Shown in pieces: positions 1 through 11,296 of a stretch of 64,000 nt of DNA. This stretch comes from Aldrovandia affinis (taxonomy: Eukaryota > Chordata > Actinopteri > Notacanthiformes > Halosauridae): contig JAINUG010000037.1 of NCBI GenBank assembly GCA_029706075.1, positions 1,093,501 to 1,157,500 of the forward strand, read 5' to 3'. Position numbers and translations under genes: made by a program. Position 1 is the stretch's first letter. Every line of letters begins with the position of its first letter. A model generated the notes under the pieces. It did not search any database. It saw only the letters and a program-made list of their open reading frames with translations, and was not told the DNA's origin.

Positions 1-243
1 GCCATGGTTCTGCTCAGCGCTTTGTGTGTCTTTCTCTCATGTTTAAGTTTTTTTGGTCTCTGTTGCAGGTGTGAGGTGCGAGGGGCTGACGGTGAACACC
101 ACATGCCGTGACGGAAAAAAAACCCATCATGTCGTTTACCCGTTTTTCATAAGACACTGGACAGAGACTAATGAACATGAGGTGGACACCTTTTTTTTGC
201 CATGTGCCTGTCGTATTCCCAGCCCAGAGAAAAGGGCTTGCTG

Positions 244-244
<1 letters not shown>

Positions 245-294
<50 letters not shown>
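245..294. repeat. (AC)25 microsatellite
   Basis: An uninterrupted dinucleotide tract of 25 AC units. No coding role is likely; the short open frames across it are Thr/His or Val/Cys repeats produced by the tract. It is the longest perfect dinucleotide repeat in the window and is probably length-polymorphic. Confidence 0.98.
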
Positions 295-296
<2 letters not shown>

Positions 297-3004
297 TTCT
301 CAAACAGTCAAGGAACAAGAAGACCTGATCGAAGCAGAAGCCCGTTTTTTTCCCCCTTTGGATCTGCACTACCACCTGTCACTTATGACTTTGCCCAGTA
401 ATGGATGCCTGTGAAGAACCCTGTGCTTGTCAGTGTGTCTCTGTCCTTCTGTGTCCTTCTCATGTCCTGCCATAACGTGAGGGAGCTGAAACTGAGTGTA
501 CGCCAAGCTTGAACGAAATGCGCGGGAGAGAACAAAGGCCCCTCAGTGCCATGACAGTGTTACAGAATTAAAAATGACCAATGGAAAAGTTGGGCTTCAT
601 TAACCCAACAATGGGTGGGGCTACCATGTGCTGTCAATCAGACCCTTATGAACCAATCAAAAGACACTGCCCACCACTAAGACTGAACTGATTGGTTCAA
701 AGCAGGGTGACATCAATAGCAGGTCATAGCTCAGGCCATTTTGGTGTTCTTGAAGCCTCACTCTCCCATTGATATTGAAAATGTTTTTTTTTTTTTTTTA
801 TTCATACAGAATAAATGTAATTTTGAGTTTTAGTGCTTTCTTAGTTATGCATACAGGTACTGCATTAAATATTCTGTCACTTTTCAAAATCTGTACAGAA
901 ATACAGTTGATTGCCAGGTCTTGTTTGAATGTCTTGAATGTTTGGCTTGTCTGGTTCTGGAAAGCCCTTGTGCCAAATGTTAGAGTCAACCATGAAATAA
1001 TCCTGTGCATATTTACATTAAAATCCATTCAGAAACCCTTTGATCCACGCTAATCATCCCACTCTGGCCTACAGCTTCCCTCTCCGTGCATGCATAACTG
1101 ATTAGGTTTGGTGGATATATCTGCTGCAAAACCCATAATGTAAGCAATATTCAAATTTGTCTTCATATAGGCACCTCCATTTTGACTATTGTCTCCGGGA
1201 TAAAAACAACAGTTAATAGTAACACAAATATACGGAAGCCACAAAAGAGCCTCACTGTATTTGATAATATTAATTCTTAAAGGTGTATTGTTGTAGATCT
1301 TTCTTTTGATGTAGATGAAATGCCTTTGGCATTGGTTTGATAAATTGTGGCTATCATTGATTGACTTTTTTGGTTGCCCAAGCATTGGATCCTGCCATTA
1401 ATCCGAGAGGTGATTGCACACATGCAGTGAGGCAATTTAACCTGTTAAATGTCCAGGCAGGTGAAAAGAACACAAAGGACTCCTGTGTCCCACCCATCAG
1501 GAGAGCTACTTTTGTGAGATCAGTACAGTGCTAGCTGGTACAAGTCAGCACTGTTACTGACCGTATGGGGTGCTCAGGGCCAGAAATGTCGGACCTGGAA
1601 AGACGTTACAGTCCATCAGTGATTGGCCGCCACAGTCTAGGACACCTCGCCAACATCATCACATCAAGCCCCGTGACTGCTCAATTAATCAAACTCATGC
1701 CAACAACCTTTAAGCAACACCCAAAGCCTTTTTTGTAATGTAGGTATAAATAGAGTGATGCTTTTATTTTTATGCTCGGAATAAGGGTGAGGTTTTCAGG
1801 AGCTTGCCGTTTTTCAGTCCTTATCATCAAACGTCCTCATTTTCTTTGAATAATGAATTTTCACCGTGCCAACATAGCTCCATGTGACTGTAGTGGGGGA
1901 AACTATGTGGTACTTGGCTTAAGTATTTCAGACAGAGCCACATACATGGTGCCCTTTGATCATTCACAACCAGAAGTATGCCGGTTTTTATTTTCATCTG
2001 TATCAACCACAGGATTATGCCCACCGTTGTGTGTCTCTTATGTGTACTCTGTCTCCACAGGAGTACCACAGCAAATAAATAACACCAAATGAAATGTTTG
2101 ACAGTCCACCATCATTGTTGGACAGGTTTTCTCCGACGAATTGCTTAATTAGTTAAAGGAATACGAGCCAAGATGGAGCATCACCCCTTATTGTCGACTG
2201 TGTGGCAGATGCTGTTGGTGGAAACTGCACCTCAAATTGAAAAATCAATCTACCAACACGAGAGGGCCAGATACTGGACTCACATGCTGGTAATTGGGAG
2301 GGCTGTCACACACAGTGCTGTCATTTCAAATCTAACTCTTCAGCACTGGAGTCTGCAGCAACTTGCAGCAATCAAAATGTCTTGTTAACCTTATAACAGA
2401 TCGGGGATCTGCTCGCAGATTAAGAATCACAGACTTCCAGTACACGTCACGCGGAAGAGAGGTCTCTGCCCTGGCTCTCGGACGCGGTTAAGATGTCTGA
2501 CCCGGATGGGTCTGTGCCGGGGTAAAACGAGTGTGATTTCAGCCTCTGCTCCAATAGTGAGACTGCTGTGTTCCGTGAGAAGGAAACAAACAATCAATAC
2601 ACTCAACTTTGATATTCCAGGGAGGAGGGTTATGCCCAAGAAAGTGCAGCGCATGGGTTAAGCATAGTGCAATGTATTCAATAATAGATGATGGACCACA
2701 GTCTGTTGACATGCTCCGGGGTTTGCACAGCATTCAGAAAGAACAGTTGGTGATTCATTTCCTTGCACAAGGTTAGGCATAATGAGGGGCTGTGTGTGTG
2801 CGTGTGGGGGTCGGAGGGAAGTTGGAGAAATGGGGGAGAATTTCATCAATTGTGTGATCCTCTGTATTGTTAATTTGTTTTCATCAGAGGGCTGCATCAC
2901 CTTGAGGTGGCGGCACATCTTGTTGGTTTGATATGCGTTTTTGGTTTAGAATCGCACTAATATGTTGTGCAGGGAGACTGATGGCTATGTCTACCGTGAA
3001 CCCC
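295..3004. other. No gene seen; unique AT-rich sequence
   Basis: There is a 16-base poly-T tract at 784-799. No frame longer than about 110 codons exists, none has a recognisable domain, and I see no transposon termini. Consistent with intergenic or intronic DNA. Confidence 0.6.
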
Positions 3005-3110
3005 AGTTGAGAGGTTCTTGGGAAAAACGTGGCTGTAGGCCTGGGCTATGGACCTGAAAATGGAAGGTTTCGAACCCAGGTGGCCAGGAACTATATCAGT
3101 TTCACCAATC
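3005..3110 (+). repeat. Possible degraded tRNA-like SINE head
   Basis: The string GGTTTCGAACCC at 3066-3077 resembles a pol III B box. About 35-40 bases upstream lies GGCTGTAGGCCTGGGC, a weak A-box-like stretch. The spacing is tRNA-like, but no acceptor stem pairs and no known 3' body follows, so this may be coincidence. Confidence 0.25.
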
Positions 3111-3149
3111 ACCATGTAAAGTATTACAACTCCTGCTAGGTCAGGATCA

Positions 3150-3318
3150 AGCAGAGCCGCAGGGTGCACTGGGGTTTTCTTTCACCTTATCAGCAACCAA
3201 TTTAGACCCAAGAATCCAAGTGAGGTGATTTAACTGTATAATCAACTGCTTTAATTGGTGAGTGCCAAGGAAAACCAGCATACCCTGCGGGTCTCCAGGA
3301 CCTGGGAATGCTGCCCCA
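3150..3318. repeat. Old short interspersed repeat (MITE-like)
   Basis: One end reads GCAGGGTGCACTGGGGTTTT. The other reads GGAAAACCAGCATACCCTGC, followed by GGTCTCCAGGACCTGGGAAT. The two ends are roughly inverted copies around an AT-rich core. From memory of teleost genomes this matches a common repeat whose ends read like GGTCCTGGAGGGCC. Another copy of that family seems to begin at 63962. No coding capacity. Confidence 0.5.
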
Positions 3319-3934
3319 CAAGGTTGTTGCACAAGCACGTGTTGCAATCACTGTAAATGGACCTAAAATCAGGTAATTGGTCGTTTTTTTTTGTGTGATT
3401 GAAAAATAATTGAGGGATGTGCTTGACTCCAGTTCTTCAAATTCTCCTTTTACTCCTGCAGGTGTACATTTTCATATTAAACCTCAGTTTTTGTATTAAC
3501 CTTTCATGACAGATTTTTTGTATTCTATTGTGAGTCATGGTGCCATTGAGAGGTCATTTTCAACATTCAACGGAATGGAACAGCATGGATACAAGGTAAA
3601 ACAACATTTTGATTTGGTACATCATTTTTACCAGAAGGGGTGAAATAATGGTATAAATAATTTATACCTAGCATCATTTTTTTACCTGCATTTCTCCCCA
3701 TTACAATTTGGAATGCCCAATTTCTGTTTGCGCTCATCGCTGCAACATCCCCTGTTAGTTGTGGAGAGCACAGACAAGCACACACTAAAACATGGGATGT
3801 CAAGCCACTGCTTCCTTTCATTCTGCAGTCCAGACATTGAGTTGGAGGAGGGCCCTTCATGTGTAGCTTGTGTGGGCACCCGATTGAATGGGGGGGGGGG
3901 GGTTCGCTGGGATGCGATGTCCCTCTGACTGAAA

Positions 3935-4040
3935 TACCTCCCTCACTGAGTGACTATGGCCAATTATGTGCTGGACTGGATACCAGACCTTGGGGCCTAT
4001 CCATACACTAGAACACTGCCTTAACAACACGAGGCATCCA
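3935..4040. repeat. Diverged short repeat, related to copies near 15.3 and 48.8 kb
   Basis: It shares the order of short motifs 'GCCAATT.TG', 'CTGGANTGGATACCAGACC' and a terminal 'GAGGCATCCA' with 15280-15430 and 48735-48860. The central motif resembles a worn pol III B box (GGTTTGATTCC in the 15.3 kb copy). Probably an old SINE family; the relationship needs an alignment. Confidence 0.35.
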
Positions 4041-4300
4041 GCAGCCTCAAAATGTTTCGATTTCAATATTATTCATATTCTACTGCATGTCCTATGAGAA
4101 CAAATCATTTCAGGCATTTGTATAAGTATTCTGAAAATCATCTCATTCTCTACTTTCTGCAGTTAAAACCAGACAAAGGTTTCATAGATTGTGCAGTCAG
4201 GTACAATCCAAATCATCCAATAATCAAACCATATGTCTGCAACAATAACATGACTTGATATTGTTTAGTATTTAAGAAATTAATTGGATTTATTTTATAC

Positions 4301-4814
4301 TGTGGTGCGCGGAACAGGGAGGAAGCACGTATGCAAGGAGGAAACCTGCACTGTCACCCTCCCTAACCTGAAGCGCCAGCAGAACCACGGACAGCGCCTG
4401 CAGAACCATGGACAGCGCCGGCAGAACCACGGACAGCACCAGCATCCTTGCCCTCCACTCCACCATGGACTGTGCCATGGGGGCTATTATTGAATAATGA
4501 GACAGGATAACCAGCTCCCTCCCTATAAAAGCAACTGGCACCTACCCTCAGGGAGTCTAACTGCTCCAAGCACGAAACCTGTGAGTTCTTTCAGATTCGG
4601 GTTAAAAGCTGAACTCCTGCAACCAAACCAGGGACCCTGGCGCCTTCCTAACCCCATCCTGTGCACCTGAGCCTCCCCACCACCCACGGGCCCTTTGTGC
4701 ACCACCACGTTAAAGACTTCTGTTTGGACACCTCTACCTTTGAGTTTGCCCTTGTTGTTAATAAACCTTTTGATTTTGCATGACTCTGTGGCTGCTGCAC
4801 CTGGTCGCACCACA
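4301..4814 (+). mobile_element. Solo LTR (LTR retrotransposon)
   Basis: A 514-bp unit that begins TGTGGTGCG and ends CGCACCACA, so its ends are perfect inverted repeats of the TG...CA type. It is flanked by a direct 4-bp repeat, ATAC (4297-4300 and 4815-4818), consistent with integrase-made duplication. Inside are a TATA box (TATAAA, 4524-4529) and a polyadenylation signal (AATAAA, 4760-4765) in the correct order for U3-R-U5 on the plus strand. No primer-binding site, gag or pol lies beside it. It is therefore best read as a solo LTR left after recombination between two LTRs. The 4-bp duplication fits a Ty3/Gypsy-type element; this class is an inference. Confidence 0.82.
4372..4434 (+). repeat. 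Three-copy 21-bp minisatellite inside the LTR
   Basis: Three head-to-tail units (4372-4392, 4393-4413, 4414-4434), consensus AGCGCCNGCAGAACCACGGAC, with one or two changes each and a partial fourth copy. They sit in the putative U3 about 90 bases upstream of the TATA box, a place where LTR enhancer repeats are often found. Any regulatory role is inference. Confidence 0.9.
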
Positions 4815-4818
4815 ATAC

Positions 4819-5340
4819 ATATAGCGTATCGTTTATCACTAAGATTATACCCCCAACAGAGCTTTTACCTGGTATTCAAGACTTCTAACTGTCGGTCTTA
4901 GTCACTGATTTGCAATGGATTTATACTTTGTTGGAGCTACGCGTTGAGATATTCCTCTGGGAATTCCCTTGAAATGATTTAAAACGTCAGTCATGTTCTG
5001 AGCTCTGCAGGCAGTGCTCGTTGCGATGATAGCGTTTCTTATTCTCTGCGCCTCTGAGCAAATTAAATGAAACATCCTGCATGCACATGTGCTCTACTTC
5101 TTCCCTACACATGACTGTTTTCTTCTTCTATGACTATCAGCACTCGTTAACTTCTGCTCCTCCTGTGTTGTGTCTCGTTTGTTTAATAGATGTTCGCTGA
5201 ACAGAGGACCCATGTACATCTCACGTCTGATAAAGTTGGGGCTCCTCTGTATCAACATGAATTATCTAATACTGCTGGTGGCGATGCTACATTAATCAAT
5301 ACTCAGGACTCAGTTTCATGATTGTACACACATATATATA
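4819..5340. other. No gene seen
   Basis: Unique AT-rich sequence between the solo LTR and a Tc1-like terminus. A short (TA)n/(CA)n tract lies just before 5347. Confidence 0.6.
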
Positions 5341-5346
5341 TACACA

Positions 5347-5572
5347 CAGTGGCTATAAAAAGTATTCTTTTTTCACATTTTATTTTCATACTTCATAGAA
5401 TCAAAATTGATTTCATTGGGATTTCTTGCCACTGAGCAACACACAATTCTCTACAATGTCAAATAAAAAAACAACTGAAGCTTTTTCATCAACTTAATAA
5501 CAAATAAAAAACAGACTATAATTCATTGCATAAGCATTCACCCCTTTTGCTAAGACGCACCTAAATAAGCCC
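5347..5572. mobile_element. Tc1-like transposon terminus (IR/DR type)
   Basis: Starts CAGTGGCTATAAAAAGTATTC and for about 190 bases tracks the left end of the Tc1-like element at 11096. Both share TTTTCACATTTTATTTTC, GGGATTTCTTGCCACTGA and AATAAAAAACAGAC, and an inner TAAGNATTCACCCC repeat. A long terminal repeat holding an outer and an inner direct repeat is the IR/DR layout of Sleeping Beauty-type Tc1 elements. No transposase of this family follows; the sequence runs into a piece of a different Tc1 family. Confidence 0.8.
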
Positions 5573-5750
5573 CTTCCAATCAGAATAGAAATGCTTTACC
5601 ATAGGATGAAGGTGATCACTTTGTATTTATTGGCATTTACCGTTCTCTCAAAGGGGTTGAGTGGACCTACACTATGCCAGAAAAATGTACCCCACACCAT
5701 AACAGAGCCACCAGAACCCTTCATTTACTCAAGTGTTTCCTTTATTTTAG
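5573..5750 (-). mobile_element. Tc1-like deletion derivative, copy 1
   Basis: On the minus strand a terminal-type stretch (AATAAAGGAAACACTTGAG) is joined directly to a central transposase piece. That piece reads as a Gly/Ser-Val-Met-Val-Trp-Gly block followed by Trp-His-Ser-Val-Gly-Pro-Leu, the conserved middle of Tc1 transposases. The same junction recurs at 57893-58066, so both copies probably descend from one internally deleted element. The Tc1 relic at 29010 keeps sequence that is missing here. Non-coding now. Confidence 0.72.
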
Positions 5751-5834
5751 TAGCTACTTGAGACAAGCCAGTTTCCCATCTCATAGTACAAAACAGCTTC
5801 ATTCCCATTTAGCATTTCCTGGAACAAAAACTAT

Positions 5835-6636
5835 TAGGGCTGTCCTGGACTAAAACAAATCTTGGTCGACCAACAGTCGTCCGTTTTTTTCCGATTGGTC
5901 GAAACTTTTTTTTCTTCTATATGACACACCCTATTTGTTTGAATAAATACAACTATATGCACACTGCACTTGTCTCATGTTTTATAACTTTCTTAAGTGA
6001 ATGACACAAATGACTAACAATAGGCTAATAACTTTATGGAGCCATAGTTCAAGATTACTCTTCATGCTGCCCTTGCATATTCTGCCGTTGCGCTTGTGAA
6101 GTTGCGGTATGGCCACATAATAGGCTGATGCTTTTATTTGACCACAACCATAACACATTCTAATGCGTAGGCTATGTTTTATTTAATTAACCAGGTTGGT
6201 CTCATTGGGATTCTCTTTTGTAAAAAAATTGGCTAACAAATGAATGATCACACATAGCCTAATGTCTTAAATTGTAGCCTGAAGTTGAACATAACTTACT
6301 CGAGTCGGAGGCCATCCGATGGCCTACTTCCCCAGTCATTTCATGTTATGGCACAGGAACACTAGCTTGTCCACATTTGTATCATTTTATTAACAGAACA
6401 TATAAACAGAACATATATAGGCCTAGCTATGTTAAGAGTGAAGGCCTGTCACTGCCATACCCGCAGCATCCGGAATGGATTATTCTACTGACAAGCGCAC
6501 TGAACTGTGGATTTGTTTGAGAATTGTTTTTTTTGTTTTGTTTTTTTAGCGCGACTGCTCGACCAAAACAAATCTCGGTCGACCAACAGCCCATCGACCA
6601 AACAATCGACCAATCGACTAAATGGGGTCAGCCCTA
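5835..6636. mobile_element. Non-autonomous hAT transposon (802 bp)
   Basis: The ends are TAGGGCTGTCC... and ...GGTCAGCCCTA, short hAT-type inverted repeats. The flanking 8-bp copies AAAACTAT (5827-5834) and CAAACTAT (6637-6644) differ at one base, as expected of an 8-bp hAT target duplication. Many subterminal GGTCGACCAA/TCGACCAA motifs cluster just inside both ends, a typical layout for hAT transposase binding sites. No transposase frame is present, so movement would have depended on an autonomous relative. Confidence 0.88.
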
Positions 6637-6644
6637 CAAACTAT

Positions 6645-7399
6645 TTTGTTGCTTCCTACCTTACATATAATAAGGTTGGCTTTGAAGCCTGTTCAGAAAA
6701 CAGGCTTCAGAGTGACCCTCTTAAGAGCTCTGTGGCAATTGTGCAACAGTATTGAGAGTGACTATTTGGCACACCGCAGAGCGCCGCATTTAAAACAGCA
6801 GGGTGACGTCATGCTGCGTTCTCCATTGGTCTGAGACAAATGCGCAAATGCCAGGATCAAAAGCACAAGGGGAAAAAGTTTGTTTGGTCAGTCTGTGCTA
6901 TTGTTGCCAACACTTTACTTTGTTGCTTTCTTTGTGCACCACAGAGGAGAGGCCTACACGCGTGTTTATGCTGTCAGCAAGATGGTAAAATGTGTTTTTA
7001 TTTTTCCCCCTGAAACACTTACAGTCCAGTCTCCCAGGTTGAGTTGCTGTTAGCAGTCTGCCTCTGAAGAGAGACATGACAATGCAACACAATCAGCTGA
7101 GTGCCCAGAAAAATATTGGGCGTTTATTGTCATTGCCTTCCTTTGTAGTCTTTCAGGGAATGAGCTTTTGGCCTGGAGAGTGAGGTGAGGTGAGGTGTAA
7201 CTCCCATATCTCATGATATTAGAAATACGTGTGGAGATAAGAATCCAATTTCAAAGCAGTTTAATGCAATGTTTTGTGAAGGATGGCAATAAATAAGGTG
7301 AAAGCAGGCAGCACCAGAAATTCGGTCATGGCTCCATGGTCGACAGAAGCTAAGCTCAGACCGCCAAAACTGCCATGCAGCACAACCAGGCTCAGGGTA
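6645..7399. other. No gene seen
   Basis: Unique sequence with a short hairpin (GAAGCCTGTT / AACAGGCTTC, 6684-6708). No supported frame or element. Confidence 0.55.
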
Positions 7400-7590
7400 A
7401 CATTTACATGTACATTTTAAGCATTTGGCAGATGCTCTTATCCAGAGCGACTTACAAGATGTGCATTAATACATAGTAAGAACAATCATAGTTTGCGCAA
7501 GAGATCAGTGCAGTAATACAGCGATAGACATCGTTGTAGGCAGCTGCATACCATACCTGTAACACTGGGAAGGAAGAGGTTAGTAAAATG
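7400..7590 (-). mobile_element. 5'-truncated L2-clade LINE (3' end)
   Basis: Read on the minus strand it matches, motif for motif, the last ~170 bases of the L2 LINE ending near 38280. Shared motifs are GTGTTACAGGTA, GCAGCTGCC, ATGTCTAT, CACTGATCTCT, TGTATTAATGCACAT, then the tail GTAAGTCGCTCTGGATAAGAG...CTGCNAAATGC. A 5'-truncated copy is the usual product of aborted target-primed reverse transcription. Confidence 0.88.
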
Positions 7591-9273
7591 TTTTTATTTT
7601 TTATAAGACAGTAAGTCAGTGTATGTGCATAAAGCAGTTCACACAACTGCAGTGGGAGTGGGACTACTCCCCTTGCCATGAGAAACAGGGCCAGAGAAGG
7701 ACTGGGGTTCCGCTTGTTTTTATTTCCCCTCTCCCTCCACGTCTGCGCATCAGCCTCGCCCAATTAAAGTGTTCAACTCCGTTGTACTGCAGGCCGGCCC
7801 ACAGGAAACAGAGAAGTTCTCATTTCCACCATCCAGCACATCCAGCACAATTACTTTTGTTTACAGCGCTAAGACCACTCTAGCCTGATTCCTGACTTAT
7901 TGAAGACATAACTCATGTGTAATTTAGAGTTCATTGCCCTCTCTCCCAAATGCAGATGAATTATTTCTCATATGTCGAGAACGGTGGATGGGGGGGAGTG
8001 GAAGTTTATGGAAAACGACGTAGACAAATTACCACCGAGCCATCAAACCTCAGAGCCATTTCCTTCGAGCACCGTCCGGAACTCTCGCTTTTGTTTTCTT
8101 TTTTTTACAAGAAAGCACTAATATAGTATTTTACGACTTAATGCCATGGCTCATGGAGTTGTCCTTGTTTTAGCGGAGGTAGAGGAGTACCTGTATATTG
8201 CCCTAGTGTACATGACCAAAAGCACTGAAAATGACTATTAAAAGTCAGATGAGGACAGATGCTCAGATTTTATTACTGGTACAGTCGCCGTTCTCTCTCA
8301 ACGGTTATTCCTCTGATATACAGTGCATTCCATTTATGAATGGATTATAGAGAGATGAGTCATGCTGGGGTGAAGCATGCTGTTTGTAGAGCTTATGTTA
8401 ATGATTCATACCACTCATATTCCTAGAACTATGATGCATCATTGGATCTCGCAATTCAGCAAGGATTATTTTGTGCAAGACTAAAAGTCTAAAGTGCAGG
8501 ACTATATTACAGTACTGGATATGAGTTTTTTCTCCCCAAATTCTTTTTACATTTGGTGTTTTATTACAAAAAATTATTTTTCAAAGCTTCTAATATCAAG
8601 TGCACTGCAAATAACCAGCAAACAAACCGATAAAAATGAATGTTCAGGAAGAATCTCCATATGCAAAGGAGCTTCTTCCTATTCTGCTCAGAGGATAAAT
8701 AAAAGGGCTTCTTCAATGTGTCTGCCAATAAATATCTTTATCTGTCCATCTGTCTAGCGACTATTAGCGACGTGTTGTTTTCTATCTGCCTCTCTCTGCT
8801 TGCTCACACAGGCTTGTCTGCTTCCCTTCCACCTCAAACCCATTTTTGTTCTGTAGTAACATGACACTGGTGATACAATCTAGTGGTTATGGTGGGGACT
8901 GCAGCTTAGTGCGTTAGTTCTATTGCAGTCATTATCAGTCCTCCATGGGGGTTCGTTTCACCACCATTAATGGATCTGGATGGATGTGGCACTCTTCAGG
9001 GTTTCCCACAGAAATGGGCATAATAGCCAAAGATTCGCACTCCTTACAAACCTGAACTTCTGTACCCTCTGATGTCATATAAACACTCACTATAATTCAG
9101 ATACAACTTCACACAGCCACACCATAAAGCCGCAAACGGGTTAATTTGAATCTTCTTCCTTATCTTCTTCTGCTGCTTCTCCTTCTTCATTTTCCTGTCG
9201 ATTACATCAAAAATACTCCATGCCCTAAATTATTCATTCTCACTATTGGTCAGTATCTACTTCAACCAATAAC
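7591..9273. other. No gene seen
   Basis: Unique AT-rich DNA. Short frames have no recognisable domain and I found no paired termini. Confidence 0.55.
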
Positions 9274-9430
9274 CAGTGGTGGAAAGAGTACTGGAAAATC
9301 CTACCTAAGTATAAGCACTGTTACTTCACCAAAAAGCAAGTACAAAGTACATAAGTAAGTAAAAATACTCCTCCAGGAGGCTACTTGACTAAGAATAAAA
9401 AAGTTACTTATTCAAAAATACGCAAGTAAA
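9274..9430 (+). mobile_element. hAT-like transposon end
   Basis: Starts CAGTGGTGGAAAGAGTACTG and continues with repeated AAGTAAAAAT/AAGTACAAAGTACATAAGTAAGT motifs. This is a terminus I associate with a very common teleost hAT family. No matching right end or 8-bp duplication was found, so only one end is supported; the element may extend further right. Confidence 0.65.
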
Positions 9431-11095
9431 AGTAGCTCCCATCCCCACCCATTAAGGTTAGCAAGCTTGTGACACATTTCTGTGTAGCTAGGGGACATAG
9501 CAACAGTAGCATGAATGACTTCCTTCTACATTTGAAAAAAGCAATTCTCACTTTAAAACTGCATGTTTATTTGATCCAACGTTATATGGAATACAAATAC
9601 AACACATTGTGGATAGAATCTCCAGATACAACATAGAGTAGCTATAAGCTAACATTTTTACAGGTAGTAAAGTTACAATGCCAAGCAAGCTAACTAATGC
9701 TAGCTAACCTAGCCTACCCTAAAGATCACCTTACGTAACATCACTCCACACTGCCACACAGTGAACGCATGCTATGATCACATTACTGGATGAATGTAAA
9801 ATATTATTTACATCTGTCAATTTGCCAGTGATGTCACCTTAGACCTGCTATCAATTTTTCTGTCCTCACACTGTTTAATATGAAAATTCGCAAACGGCAT
9901 CAAACAGGCGATTAACAAACAACAAACATTTCTGCTTCAAAATAACCATGTGGAATCATAATTTATTCTGTCCGCAGTTTGGAGACAATTCACAAATGAG
10001 GCCTAAGCAGCTGTTGAAAAACCCACTCTTGCAGACGGATTGCTTTTAAGTAACCAAGTCTAATCATCACATTATCTGCTATTTATTTAAGTCTTTGATC
10101 TCTTGAACTATTTACCAATGATTTAATTAATGCGTAAGTTATGCGTAATTCCTTAAATAGTACAAATAAATATATTGAATAAAAAAATGCCATATTAATA
10201 TCCTCACCGCTAATGTGCGCTGCACTTCAAAAAGATCTCAACAAAAACATTTTCAGTGTAAAAAAAGCCAAGTTGCTCACATATACAAAGCTCTGCACAT
10301 CTCTGCACTATACTCCTCTCTGCACATCTGTAAAACACGATTCCTAATCGGTCTGTGTGCCACAGTATCGATATTGAAATGATGGCAAGTTACAACTAAA
10401 CTCATCAATATATTTCACAGAAACTAAACAAGCACTGTTCCAAAGCAATGCTTCACACATTTTCCTACATTCGTTGAAGTAACCTGGCCCTGTGATTCCT
10501 CACCTTGTCTTCACATCTCTCATCTTTTCAAATGTTGAAAACATTCTTGTTGAGATACAAGTATGCCCCTCACTATGCCACCCGCTCTCATATCATATAC
10601 ACACTAACACAGTTATTTCAATGGCTTTTTGTGGCAATTACTGGATTTGGCGCATCCTTAGATGCTCGTATCCAACATTTATCCCCCTTGAAATACATGG
10701 AAGGACATTGAGAGCAACAAATTTAACCTGACGTGTTTTACATCCACAATCTCATCCATTTTCTTATGTCAGAAGAGTAAAAACTAGATGGAAATTAAGG
10801 TTTTTAAGTGGCAGTGAACCACAGCAATGCCCTTGGAACAGTATTTCTTCCCAAGAAGCCCCCTGCTATGGATCGTGAGTTTTAATGCATTAAGAAAATC
10901 TGGTACATGAGACCTGGCTCTCCACGGAAAACCTTTACATGATCCAATTCATCCCTTTCAACACCATCTATGTGGAGTTGAGTGGGAAGAATGTTTTTTA
11001 TTTCTTATTTTGCATTTAGATTAATTTTCAGCTCGTACTGCAGTCCTTACATATTTGATACGTTTTTCAGCACTTTGTGCCCGGCCCTCTGTATA
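9431..11095. other. No gene seen; may include hAT interior
   Basis: AT-rich sequence without a recognisable frame. The first ~500 bases could belong to the hAT element whose left end is at 9274, but this is unproven. Confidence 0.4.
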
Positions 11096-11296
11096 CAGTG
11101 AGAAAGTATTCACCCCCTTTGGCATTTTTCACATTTTATTTTCTTACTTCATGGAATCAAAATGGATTTAATTGGGATTTCTTGCCACTGATCAACACAA
11201 GATACTCTATATAGTCAAATAAAAAAAGATTTTCCTCAATTTATTACAAATAAAAAACAGACAATAATTGATTCCATAAGTATTCACCCCCTTGAG

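Noticed and set aside
1-244. Exon-like start with a polypyrimidine tract and acceptor (GGTCTCTGTTGCAG at 56-69)
   Set aside because: No matching donor, no domain in any frame downstream, and similar acceptor-like strings occur by chance elsewhere (2045, 44725, 61870).
171-414. Frames across the (AC)n tract
   Set aside because: They are Thr-His or Cys-Val repeats created by the microsatellite, not genes.
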